A DNA stretch of 8,287 nt, from NCBI GenBank assembly GCA_012512335.1, contig JAAZEK010000528.1, forward strand, positions 1 through 8,287, in the 5' to 3' direction. The DNA is from Clostridiales bacterium (GTDB lineage: Bacteria; Bacillota; Clostridia; Caldicoprobacterales; DTU083). Positions 1 to 6,061 of this stretch are shown piece by piece. The translations under genes and the position numbers were made by a program. Within the stretch, counting starts at the first letter, position 1; each line of letters begins with the position of its first letter. Under the pieces are notes generated by a model. It was not told the DNA's origin and did no database searches. It saw only the letters and a list, made by a program, of their open reading frames with translations.

Positions 1-1062
1 ACGCACTGCTCCTTGGTGGAGAGTGCCTAAGGTTTCATGTGCAAGAGGAGCACAGTGTAATCCACCGCGAACGGCAATATCATATCGTTCATCTAGCAAG
101 TTAGAAATTTCAGACGAATCTTTATTTTTTAAGTTTATAGTAACAATTCCTGTTTGCTTGGATACATCACAGGGACCATATATTTTAATTTCTCTTATAT
201 GTGAAAGTGCTTCCAGAAATAGCTTTCCAAGCCTTCTTTCATGGGAAAGCATTTTTGTTTGACCTTCTTTTAAAATACTCTTTACACCTGCTCCTAGTCC
301 AGCAATGCCTGGTGTATTTAAGGTGCCGGATTCAAACTTATCAGGCAGCATATCTGGTTGGTAGAGGCTTTCCGATTGACTTCCTGTTCCGCCTTGACGA
401 ATTGCACGAAGATTAATATTGGGATGTATGTAGAGACCTCCAGTGCCTTGTGGCCCTAAGAGACCTTTATGGCCAGGAAATGCCATCATATCAACAGGAA
501 GCTTAGATAAATCAATGGGAAGGACACCAGCTGTTTGAGCAGCATCTACCAAATATGGAATGCCATGACTTCTAGCGATTTTGCCTATGGCTTCAATAGG
601 AAGAATTGTTCCAGTGACATTTGAAGCGTGAGTGGTGACAATTAGGCGAGTGGCTGGTTGAATTGCCTTTGAAATATCATCAGGATCGATACTGCCATCA
701 GGAGCACAAGGTATTATAGTCAGCTTCAGGCCTTGTTTTTCCATTTCTTTTAAAGGACGTACCACGGCATTGTGTTCCATGGAAGTCGAAATTACATGAT
801 CACCTGGTAAGACGCTTCCCTGTATAGCTAAATTTAGGCTGTCAGTAGCATTACTGGTAAAAATGATCTGAAATGGATCATGCAAATCAAATAATTCGCA
901 AAGCATTTCACGTGTGTAGAGTAAAATCTGACCAGCTTCTATGGCCATTTTATGCCCAGACCGGCCTGGGTTAGCTCCATATTTCTCCATGCAATTGGTG
1001 ACTGCCCGGATTACTTCTGGCGGCTTTGGCCAGGTAGTAGCGGCATTATCCATGTATATCAT
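1..1062 (-). CDS. Cysteine desulfurase-like class V aminotransferase (3' end cut by window)
   Basis: A PLP enzyme of the NifS/SufS/CsdA type, which removes sulfur (or selenium) from cysteine and holds it as an enzyme persulfide. The gene reads open for 354 codons from ATG at 1062 to the window edge; family members are usually about 380 aa, so roughly 25 residues are missing. The protein begins MIYMDNAATTWPKP, the classic family start. Visible landmarks are His97 (MEHN, stacks on PLP), Asp173 and Gln176 (VDAAQ), the Schiff-base Lys199 (FPGHK), and the catalytic Cys337 in RGGLHCAP near the end. A GGGAGG ribosome binding site lies at about 1068-1075. The start and spacing resemble the subfamily often annotated only as 'cysteine desulfurase family protein', rather than housekeeping IscS. 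It is divergent from the DUF3343 gene, which suggests a shared pathway. The family call is secure; the physiological substrate is not. Confidence 0.93.
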   Translation of the reverse strand, partial: MIYMDNAATTWPKPPEVIRAVTNCMEKYGANPGRSGHKMAIEAGQILLYTREMLCELFDLHDPFQIIFTSNATDSLNLAIQGSVLPGDHVISTSMEHNAVVRPLKEMEKQGLKLTIIPCAPDGSIDPDDISKAIQPATRLIVTTHASNVTGTILPIEAIGKIARSHGIPYLVDAAQTAGVLPIDLSKLPVDMMAFPGHKGLLGPQGTGGLYIHPNINLRAIRQGGTGSQSESLYQPDMLPDKFESGTLNTPGIAGLGAGVKSILKEGQTKMLSHERRLGKLFLEALSHIREIKIYGPCDVSKQTGIVTINLKNKDSSEISNLLDERYDIAVRGGLHCAPLAHETLGTLHQGAVR

Positions 1063-1152
1063 GTGAAGCCTCCCTTTGTACACTGTAACAATCTTGATAT
1101 ATTGCTAATATATTAATAGGGTAAACCCAATAGAATCTAAGGAGTGAGGTAG
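1063..1152. promoter_or_regulatory. Divergent intergenic region with AT-rich inverted repeat
   Basis: This 90-bp spacer must hold the control signals for both the desulfurase gene (leftward) and the DUF3343 gene (rightward). A 7-bp perfect inverted repeat with a 3-nt spacer is visible: ATATATT at 1097-1103 and AATATAT at 1107-1113. It could be an operator, or just overlapping AT-rich -10 sequence. I could not fit a convincing -35/-10 pair with correct spacing in either direction. Confidence 0.3.
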
Positions 1153-1425
1153 ATGGCCTTTCAGGAGAGCTTTGATATTCTCTCGTTCCGATCCAGACAG
1201 CATGCCTTTCATTTCAGTCAAATACTGCGAGAACGAGGCATTCCAACACAAACTATGTCTACACCGAAGGAGGTTGCTTTGGGATGCGGCTTGTCTCTAC
1301 GGTTTTCTCCATATGTTACAAGCAAAGTCTTGCATATATATAGACAGTTCAATAGTCCAGTTATAGGTTGCTATCATGTGGTGAGAACAGGGGCGGATAC
1401 ACGGGTGACTCGCATTCCTATATAA
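1153..1425 (+). CDS. DUF3343 protein (putative Se/S carrier-like)
   Basis: A 90-aa cytosolic protein of the DUF3343 family, which Pfam describes as putative Se/S-carrier-like. Family features visible are an N-terminal strand (FDILSFRS), a helix with HAFHFSQILRERGI, and the conserved block STPKEVALGCGLSLRF around residues 36-51 with the likely functional Cys45. A second Cys is at 73. Length is typical for the family (about 80-90 aa). The ATG at 1153 is preceded by AAGGAG at 1139-1144, eight bases away. An overlapping frame starting at 1172 lacks family similarity and is a shadow. The divergent desulfurase neighbour makes a role accepting or passing persulfide or selenide plausible, but this is inferred from family and context, not demonstrated. 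The stop is followed by only 23 bp before the convergent neighbour. Confidence 0.85.
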   Translation: MAFQESFDILSFRSRQHAFHFSQILRERGIPTQTMSTPKEVALGCGLSLRFSPYVTSKVLHIYRQFNSPVIGCYHVVRTGADTRVTRIPI

Positions 1426-1448
1426 GCAGAATAACACCAAAAGCTTTG

Positions 1449-3302
1449 CTAGGACTCGTTATGAAACAAACGCTGAAGCCATCCTCTAGACTTGAAGAAG
1501 CGAATATCCTTTTTGATATGCTCTATGTCGTTTTTTAGGACTTGGAGCATTTCATAATTTTGCTTTGCATATAATGTTGCTTGTCGGAGCTCTTTTAAGA
1601 TGGATTCATCATTGTTAGCCTGTTCCTCCAATTTTGTGATAATTGAGTAATTAAATTCCTCCTGGCGGTCAAACTCAGTAAACAACATAGTTTCAAGAGA
1701 AGGAGTTCCACTAGAAGCAATTCTTTTTCTTGAAGATTCATCTTTTAATTTTTCGATGCTAGCCTCATTTGATCTAGCCTCATTTGGCTTATCTTCTTTT
1801 GCATTGGCCTCATTTGATTTAGCTTCATTCAGCTTATCTTCATTTGCTTTGGCTTCTTTTGCTTTGGTCTCATTAGGGCTAGCTTCATTAGTCTTAGCCT
1901 CATTCGGTTTAGGATCATATGGCCTAGCCTTATATTGTTTAGCATCATTAGTGCTAGATTCATTTGGATTATCTTCATTCGGTTTGGGATCATATGGCCT
2001 AGCCACATGCGTTTTTGTGTCATTTGATTTAGATTCATTTTTATTTGGGACTATGTCCTTATCATATACATTAATTGAACTCCTGTTGGATTCTTTGATT
2101 GTATTTTTATTATTGTCATTTTCCTTGTTATAGACTGTGTCTACGCTATTGATATTTCCATTGCCATTGATATTTCCATTGCTATTGACAGTCTCTTTAT
2201 TATTGATGGTCTTTTTGTTAATATACGCTTCCCAGCTTGTGATGGGTAGAGCAGGGTTATATTCTGGCAACTCCATTAAGGGGCCTACTACCGGAAGAGA
2301 TAAGTTTCTATCCATATTCCCCAAAATCCATTGAAAATAGAAGAGTTCCTTTTCTCTTGGTTGATTGGTTGAGTAATAGATATTATGGAAGTTGTTATTT
2401 TCAAATCCAGGAAGGATTGTTGGCTCACTCCAGCTTTCTCCTCTATCTAAGCTTGATCCAATTAAATTGTCAGCTTGATACCACAGGCACCAGAGCTTTT
2501 CTTCTGCCCATATGAGGCGGGGGAATGAGGCATTGCTTCCTTCTGCATTTAATTGTACAGGCTGACTCCAATCCACCTTAGCTAGGCTGCGAATAGCTTT
2601 GTTCTTGTATTTCACAACCAGATCTGTTTTGGACAGAGTAACCCAAGCTAAGTGCAGCAAATCGTCTTTGATAAGAATGGTAGGCATATTACAATCTGCT
2701 GTACCTTGAGTTACATTTTCAGGAGAACTCCAAATACCATGTTCAAGATGATACCTGCAATAAAAAATTTGATATTGGTGGGTAGCCAGACCTCTATAAA
2801 CCATGTGAATATATTTATCGGATAAGTCTGCATAAAAAGGGCTTAAACGATATCCTGCAGTCAAACGGGTAATCTCCTTAAGTTTCCAAACATTTCCATC
2901 CCAATAATAGTGATATAAAGTCCAGTATCCCGTGCTGAATGTGGCTCCAATAGCAAAAATAATATGTATTTTGTTGTTTATAGGAATTATCACAGGATAA
3001 CGGATAGTATATCGAATAGGTTCGTATCGTGACAGAACCTGTTTGGTCCATTTCATACCATTATATAGATAGTAAAATAGTTCTCCGGTACTTGAGTAAC
3101 AGACTAAATGTAGATAATCCATGCTATCTATCTTTACTGAAAAATCCTCTAGAGTATTGGAAACTAGAGTCTGGGGTTGTTCCAACATTCCAAATTGATT
3201 CAGGCGGCGATAAGAGATGCCTTTGTTTTGCTCGGCATAAAAATCCCAGATTTCACCGCTTTGAAATCGGATCACATGATGGGTACCATTATAAATTGCC
3301 AT
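1449..3302 (-). CDS. Asp-box beta-propeller protein with pentapeptide-repeat stalk and coiled coil
   Basis: A 617-aa protein of unknown function with three parts. Residues 1-350 consist of repeated beta-rich units with aromatic signatures (HLVCYS, HIIFAIG, IHMVYRG, LHLAWV, LWCLWYQ), consistent with a sialidase/BNR-type beta-propeller; one good Asp-box, S-x-D-x-G-x-x-W, occupies residues 284-291. Residues 361-420 are Asn/Lys-rich low complexity. Residues 421-515 form 19 pentapeptides in one register. Residues 535-605 are charged and heptad-like, probably a coiled coil, ending in a basic tail. There is no signal peptide or membrane segment, so it is not secreted by the usual Sec route; an intracellular or spore-coat location is possible. 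No catalytic sialidase residues could be assigned. The ATG at 3302 is preceded by TTAGGCGGTG about 6 nt upstream. It is divergent from the Cys-rich gene. Confidence 0.8.
   Translation of the reverse strand: MAIYNGTHHVIRFQSGEIWDFYAEQNKGISYRRLNQFGMLEQPQTLVSNTLEDFSVKIDSMDYLHLVCYSSTGELFYYLYNGMKWTKQVLSRYEPIRYTIRYPVIIPINNKIHIIFAIGATFSTGYWTLYHYYWDGNVWKLKEITRLTAGYRLSPFYADLSDKYIHMVYRGLATHQYQIFYCRYHLEHGIWSSPENVTQGTADCNMPTILIKDDLLHLAWVTLSKTDLVVKYKNKAIRSLAKVDWSQPVQLNAEGSNASFPRLIWAEEKLWCLWYQADNLIGSSLDRGESWSEPTILPGFENNNFHNIYYSTNQPREKELFYFQWILGNMDRNLSLPVVGPLMELPEYNPALPITSWEAYINKKTINNKETVNSNGNINGNGNINSVDTVYNKENDNNKNTIKESNRSSINVYDKDIVPNKNESKSNDTKTHVARPYDPKPNEDNPNESSTNDAKQYKARPYDPKPNEAKTNEASPNETKAKEAKANEDKLNEAKSNEANAKEDKPNEARSNEASIEKLKDESSRKRIASSGTPSLETMLFTEFDRQEEFNYSIITKLEEQANNDESILKELRQATLYAKQNYEMLQVLKNDIEHIKKDIRFFKSRGWLQRLFHNES
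1758..2042 (-). repeat. 15-bp coding repeat: 19 in-register pentapeptides
   Basis: Residues 421-515 of the 617-aa protein read as 19 consecutive five-residue units without a break in register. The last ten (residues 466-515, bases 1758-1907) are closest to each other: PNEAK, TNEAS, PNETK, AKEAK, ANEDK, LNEAK, SNEAN, AKEDK, PNEAR, SNEAS. Earlier units include two copies of PYDPK exactly 25 residues apart, so a 25-residue higher-order repeat (residues 426-450 and 451-475) lies on top of the pentapeptide. Confidence 0.85.
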
Positions 3303-3481
3303 AAAAACACCGCCTAATAATGCAATTGCCTAAAACCTGCGAAGCTGTTAAAGGCATCTAATAATAATATATAAGCGTTAGGAAGATTATATGACACCAT
3401 TTGTGTCGTAGCTCATATTATGGAATTGTAAAAGATTATTGGCGATCAATCCATAAAGGTACATTTTAAGGGGGTAAAACA
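3303..3481. promoter_or_regulatory. Divergent control region with inverted repeat and sporulation-like -10 boxes
   Basis: This 179-bp spacer separates the divergent propeller and Cys-rich genes. An inverted repeat GACAC-N5-GTGTC lies at 3393-3407. On the plus strand CATATTAT (3414-3421) resembles the -10 of mother-cell sporulation sigma factors (CATAnnnT), with an AC-containing -35-like GACA 17 bases upstream (3393-3396). On the minus strand CATATAAT (3393 down to 3386) is a similar -10, without a clear -35. The Cys-rich gene has a strong AAGGGGG ribosome binding site at 3468-3474. The sigma assignment is a guess from consensus matching by eye. Confidence 0.35.
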
Positions 3482-4111
3482 ATGGATTTTGAAAAGGATT
3501 TACTTGAAGAGTTGGGGACCAAACCTTGTCTGCGGCCTGAATGCATTCTTACTGATAAAGTCTTTGATTCCTGTTTCCAAAGAGAATGCGAACCATCCAA
3601 GGTAGTCGATCTTCCCTGCAAAGGTGCATTTACAGATGTAAACGTGGTATACGGAACTGGTTTTATTGTAGATGGTACCTTGAACATTACTCCGCTGGAG
3701 ACTAATTATGCTCGAGTTAGATTTGTTTTTCGCGTGCCCTTTGTAGTAACGGCTTATGATTTAGAAAAGAAAGAGCCAGTTACAATAAATGATTATGTTG
3801 AATTTGCAAAAGATATTCGAGTCTATTTGCCTCAAGCACCTTCGGAGTTTTCTTTCCGTATAGTTATTGAAACTAGAACTGAAACACTAAACACCCAAAT
3901 TGTAGGAAACCAGATTATTCTTTCTATTGGCGTTTTCGTAATTGTTAAGGTAGTTGGATTTGTTCAATTGTTGGTTCAATCTTGGGGTTACTGTCCTGCA
4001 CCTAGGGAGTGTACAGAGTTCTTACCAGAAGATGTCTGCGATGATTTTGACAACAGACCTGTACCGCCGTTCTTCCCACCACAACAAGATGATATAAATG
4101 GTATGGTCTAA
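3482..4111 (+). CDS. Cys-rich conserved clostridial protein, possibly spore-associated
   Basis: A 209-aa protein I cannot place securely. It has eight cysteines: five in the N-terminal 46 residues (C16, C21, C31, C36, C46; the segment CILTDKVFDSC stands out) and three near the C-terminus (C171, C177, C186; YCPAPREC). Between them lies a beta-rich region of about 110 residues with alternating hydrophobics (NYARVRFVFRVPFVV, SFRIVIE). The tail is Pro/Phe-rich (PVPPFFPPQQ). There is no signal peptide or obvious membrane helix; the hydrophobic run at 145-166 looks like beta strands. I recall similar DKVFDSC-type Cys-rich proteins in sporulating Clostridia; a distant relation to the SPOCS/DUF3794 beta domain is possible but unproven. 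The ATG at 3482 has AAGGGGG 7 nt upstream. It ends just before a strong terminator, so it is probably monocistronic. Confidence 0.7.
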   Translation: MDFEKDLLEELGTKPCLRPECILTDKVFDSCFQRECEPSKVVDLPCKGAFTDVNVVYGTGFIVDGTLNITPLETNYARVRFVFRVPFVVTAYDLEKKEPVTINDYVEFAKDIRVYLPQAPSEFSFRIVIETRTETLNTQIVGNQIILSIGVFVIVKVVGFVQLLVQSWGYCPAPRECTEFLPEDVCDDFDNRPVPPFFPPQQDDINGMV

Positions 4112-4120
4112 AAAACAGAA

Positions 4121-4150
4121 AAGAAAAGCCGGGATGTCCGGCTTTCCTTT
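4121..4150. terminator. Bidirectional intrinsic terminator
   Basis: A perfect 8-bp stem AAAGCCGG (4125-4132) and CCGGCTTT (4138-4145) with a 5-nt GATGT loop is followed by CCTTTTTT on the plus strand. It is preceded by an A-rich run, which gives a T-rich tail when read on the minus strand. It sits between the convergent Cys-rich gene (stop at 4111) and CAP gene (stop at 4180) and probably ends both transcripts. Confidence 0.9.
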
Positions 4151-4179
4151 TTTATCAAAGTAAGTTAAGTTAAATTAAG

Positions 4180-4974
4180 TTATTTACTAATAAACATTTG
4201 AGTGTAATACCTGTTGTCAACGATACCAATACCGATATGAGTAAAGTTGGGGTTCAGGATGTTTTTTCTATGACCTTCAGAGTTCATCAGACCAACATGG
4301 GCACTATCTACGCTACCATGTTTTGCGATGTTCTCGCCTGCTGCCCTGTACTTGATTCCAAAGCTCTTCATCATATCGAAGGGGCTACCATAGGTTGGGG
4401 AAGTATGAGAGAAATAGTTGTTGTCCTTCATATCCTGGGACTTGATTCGTGCAACACGACTCAGTTCAGGATCTATCTTTAATGCTGCAACGCCAGCCTT
4501 TGCTCGTTCTTGATTAACCAGGTCTACCATTTTCTGCTCAGAAGCACTTAACTGATGTCCAGAAGTTGAAGGATTCTGTGTAGGAGCAGGTGCTACTGTA
4601 GGAGCAGGTGTTGGAGCTACTGTTGGTGCAGGTGCCGCTGTTGGAGCAGGTGTTGGAGCTACCGTAGGAACAGGTGCTGTAGTTGGAGCTGGTGTTGGTG
4701 CTACTGTTGGAGCAGGTGCTGCTGTTGGTGCAGGGGCGACCGGTGCTGTAGATGGCACTGGCTGTGTCATGTTATAGTTATTTAAGTAATTATTATACCA
4801 GTTGTATATAACAGTGACGCCACGGTTCTGGGTTTGCTGCCAAGCATCGTTGCCATAATAAACCTTGAATCCGTTGTATTCCACGCAGTTACTTGCAGCC
4901 AAAGTACTTTGCATTGGCACTAATACCATTGCCATAAGAGCTAAAATAATGACAATCTTTCTGAATTTTTTCAT
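4180..4974 (-). CDS. Secreted CAP/SCP-domain protein (YkwD-like)
   Basis: A 264-aa extracellular protein. Residues 1-27 form a Sec signal peptide (basic MKKFRK, hydrophobic core, likely cleavage after an Ala around 26-27). A short Tyr/Asn/Trp-rich segment (residues 30-70) follows, then a Pro/Ala/Thr linker (residues 74-136), then a CAP domain from about 142 to the end. The CAP tetrad is visible: His190 (YFSHTSP), Glu214 (AGENIA), Glu233 and His235 (NSEGHRKNI). The function of bacterial CAP proteins is generally unknown; some are sporulation- or wall-associated. I chose ATG 4974 rather than the longer in-frame ATG at 5061 because GAGGAC lies 7-8 nt upstream, the signal peptide starts there, and the promoter (5029-5057) falls inside the longer version. 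No LPXTG anchor or wall-binding repeat is present, so it is probably released. Confidence 0.92.
   Translation of the reverse strand: MKKFRKIVIILALMAMVLVPMQSTLAASNCVEYNGFKVYYGNDAWQQTQNRGVTVIYNWYNNYLNNYNMTQPVPSTAPVAPAPTAAPAPTVAPTPAPTTAPVPTVAPTPAPTAAPAPTVAPTPAPTVAPAPTQNPSTSGHQLSASEQKMVDLVNQERAKAGVAALKIDPELSRVARIKSQDMKDNNYFSHTSPTYGSPFDMMKSFGIKYRAAGENIAKHGSVDSAHVGLMNSEGHRKNILNPNFTHIGIGIVDNRYYTQMFISK
4567..4734 (-). repeat. 42-bp coding repeat (14-residue Pro/Ala/Thr units)
   Basis: The linker of the CAP protein consists of four 14-residue units: residues 81-94, 95-108, 109-122 and a degenerate fourth at 123-136. The pattern is PAPT-x-APxPT-VAPT. Units 1 and 3 are identical in protein sequence. 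Such repeats usually form extended, wall-spanning linkers and can change copy number by slippage. Confidence 0.85.
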
Positions 4975-4996
4975 AATAATTGTCCTCGCTTTCTTT

Positions 4997-5007
4997 GCAC
5001 TAAGTGC
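4997..5007. promoter_or_regulatory. Small palindrome in the CAP gene leader
   Basis: GCACT-A-AGTGC is a perfect 11-bp palindrome (5-bp arms, one central base). It lies just downstream of the predicted transcription start of the CAP gene and upstream of its ribosome binding site, where a repressor could act. It may also be chance. Confidence 0.25.
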
Positions 5008-5028
5008 GTTTAATATTTTTGTAATAAA

Positions 5029-5057
5029 ATCGTAACATGTGAAATAAATTATGTCAA
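5029..5057 (-). promoter_or_regulatory. Vegetative-type promoter of the CAP gene
   Basis: On the minus strand a perfect -35 TTGACA (5057-5052) is followed after exactly 17 bases by TACGAT (5034-5029), four of six matches to the -10 consensus. Transcription would begin near 5022, giving a leader of about 48 nt before ATG 4974. This supports the shorter start of the CAP gene and suggests housekeeping sigma-A control. Confidence 0.75.
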
Positions 5058-5099
5058 CCATTTTCGGGCGTGTAAATTTTACCAGTAGGAGGAAGGAAA

Positions 5100-5669
5100 A
5101 TGAGAGTGCTATTTCAAACCAAGTCTGAGCAGGATACCCTTACAAAAGTATGGCAGTTCATTATTAAATTGAAATCCTACTTAGAAAAGCTAGATGCGAA
5201 GGTAACCATTAGTTCATCGGAGAATGTAAATCTTAACGATTTTGAGCTGGTACATATCTTCAGTTGCTTCCAAGTTTCGGACACATATAACTTTTATATG
5301 AATGCAGTAAATCAAAAGAAGAAACTAGTTGTGACACCATTTTTCATTGACATGCATGAACATTATGAAGACAACCCAGCTATGTTAGCAGAATGGCGAG
5401 TAGATAATTTACTGCGCCGAGAAATCATGCAGGGCAGTAATATGTTGCTACTTCATTCTCAAAAAGAAGCAGATGCAATCTATAATGTTCTTTGTGTAGA
5501 TGCTCCGGCAAAAGTGATATTCAACGACTGGGATAAGGAGGGCATGGAAGCTAATATTGCCCGATCTATTCTGGAGGCTTATCAACAAGTCTTAGTAAGT
5601 AAGAATACGCCGGAAGGAAAAGGAAAATTTCTCTACACACAGGTATACAATCTACCGAGTGGAGTTTGA
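5100..5669 (+). CDS. Glycosyltransferase N-domain-like protein, single domain
   Basis: A 189-aa protein whose first 130 residues resemble the N-terminal Rossmann half of GT-B (GT4-type) glycosyltransferases. It opens with a strand (MRVLFQTKS), then a helix with KLKSYLEKLDAKVTIS, FELVHIFS (the typical 'D/E-LVH-x-F' strand), VVTPFFIDMHEHY, and a strand MLLLHSQKEADAI. The donor-binding C-terminal domain (usually another 180-200 aa) is absent: after residue 150 there is only a short tail, and the downstream 740 bp hold no remnant of it. It is therefore either a stand-alone accessory domain or a truncated gene; an acceptor-binding or scaffold role is possible, transferase activity alone unlikely. 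The start is well supported by AGGAGG at 5087-5092, 7 nt before the ATG. It is divergent from the CAP gene. Confidence 0.6.
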   Translation: MRVLFQTKSEQDTLTKVWQFIIKLKSYLEKLDAKVTISSSENVNLNDFELVHIFSCFQVSDTYNFYMNAVNQKKKLVVTPFFIDMHEHYEDNPAMLAEWRVDNLLRREIMQGSNMLLLHSQKEADAIYNVLCVDAPAKVIFNDWDKEGMEANIARSILEAYQQVLVSKNTPEGKGKFLYTQVYNLPSGV

Positions 5670-5707
5670 TTAGTATACATTTCATTCTTGTATACCATTG
5701 TTAGGTC

Positions 5708-5740
5708 ATGTGCAAAAATATCCCGAACTATTCTGCTCAT
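5708..5740. repeat. Outlying, self-complementary copy of the ATGWGCAAAATAT motif
   Basis: ATGTGCAAAAATAT at 5708-5721 and CTATTCTGCTCAT at 5728-5740 form a small imperfect inverted repeat; the second, read on the other strand, is ATGAGCAGAATAG. Both halves match the motif that builds the larger element at 5803-6014, so this looks like a related unit about 95 bp before it. Confidence 0.6.
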
Positions 5741-5802
5741 TTTTTCAACTAATGTGTGGAATATGATATGAGGTGTGTTTCTAACTGGCTGAGGTGGTCA
5801 TA

Positions 5803-6014
5803 GTGAGCAAAATATGTAGTTTTGCATGAAAATGTTTCGTAAAAGCAGGTATTTCAGGCTTAAATGAGCAAAATATCGACTAGTGCATGGTTATTAGGAA
5901 ATAAATTCCACATAATCATCAAATAACACTGCACAACTAGGTATTTTGCTCATAAATGGTCAAAAAGATGAAGATAAACGAGTTGTTTCATACAATACTT
6001 GATATTTTGCACAT
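5803..6014. repeat. 212-bp mirror-symmetric imperfect inverted repeat
   Basis: Four copies of a TGWGCAAAATAY motif lie at 5804 and 5865 (plus) and at 5952 and 6013 (minus, first base). The distance is 61 bp within each side, and both pairs share one centre at 5908.5, so the whole is a single inverted repeat. The outer arms agree at 23 of 29 positions. The inner arms share a perfect 12-bp stem (ATGAGCAAAATA at 5864-5875 with its complement at 5942-5953), then CTAGT (5880-5884 with 5936-5940) and GCA, then GTTATT. The inner loop is about 40 nt. No ORF lies inside, so it is a non-autonomous element or a structured RNA/DNA site. Confidence 0.75.
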
Positions 6015-6028
6015 AATACACTAAAAAG

Positions 6029-6038
6029 CTAGTTGTGC
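6029..6038 (+). repeat. Half-copy CTAGTTGTGC of the repeat family
   Basis: This 10-mer is the exact reverse complement of GCACAACTAG at 5931-5940 inside the inverted repeat. It could pair with that segment as an alternative to the inner stem, or be a decayed extra unit. Confidence 0.45.
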
Positions 6039-6061
6039 CCGTATAATGGTGTAAATTAGAT

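Noticed and set aside
23..416. Two plus-strand open frames near the left edge
   Set aside because: They are antisense to the desulfurase gene, whose catalytic motifs read cleanly on the minus strand.
1426..1448. Terminator between the convergent DUF3343 and propeller genes
   Set aside because: Only an AAAGCTTT palindrome without a loop and no T-run; too weak to call.
1756..2133. Plus-strand open frame rich in LASF/LSSF repeats
   Set aside because: It is the antisense of the 15-bp pentapeptide repeat of the 617-aa gene; the periodicity keeps the opposite frame open. It has no ribosome binding site.
4975..5061. Longer N-terminus of the CAP protein starting at 5061
   Set aside because: It would put 29 non-signal residues before the signal peptide and covers the TTGACA-N17-TACGAT promoter; ATG 4974 has its own ribosome binding site.
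5673..5695. Intrinsic terminator after the glycosyltransferase-like gene
   Set aside because: GTATACA and TGTATAC can pair, but the stem is AT-rich, the loop is 9 nt and no T-run follows.
5803..6014. CRISPR array
   Set aside because: Copies are in opposite orientations, imperfect and mirror-symmetric, with no regular spacers and no cas genes.
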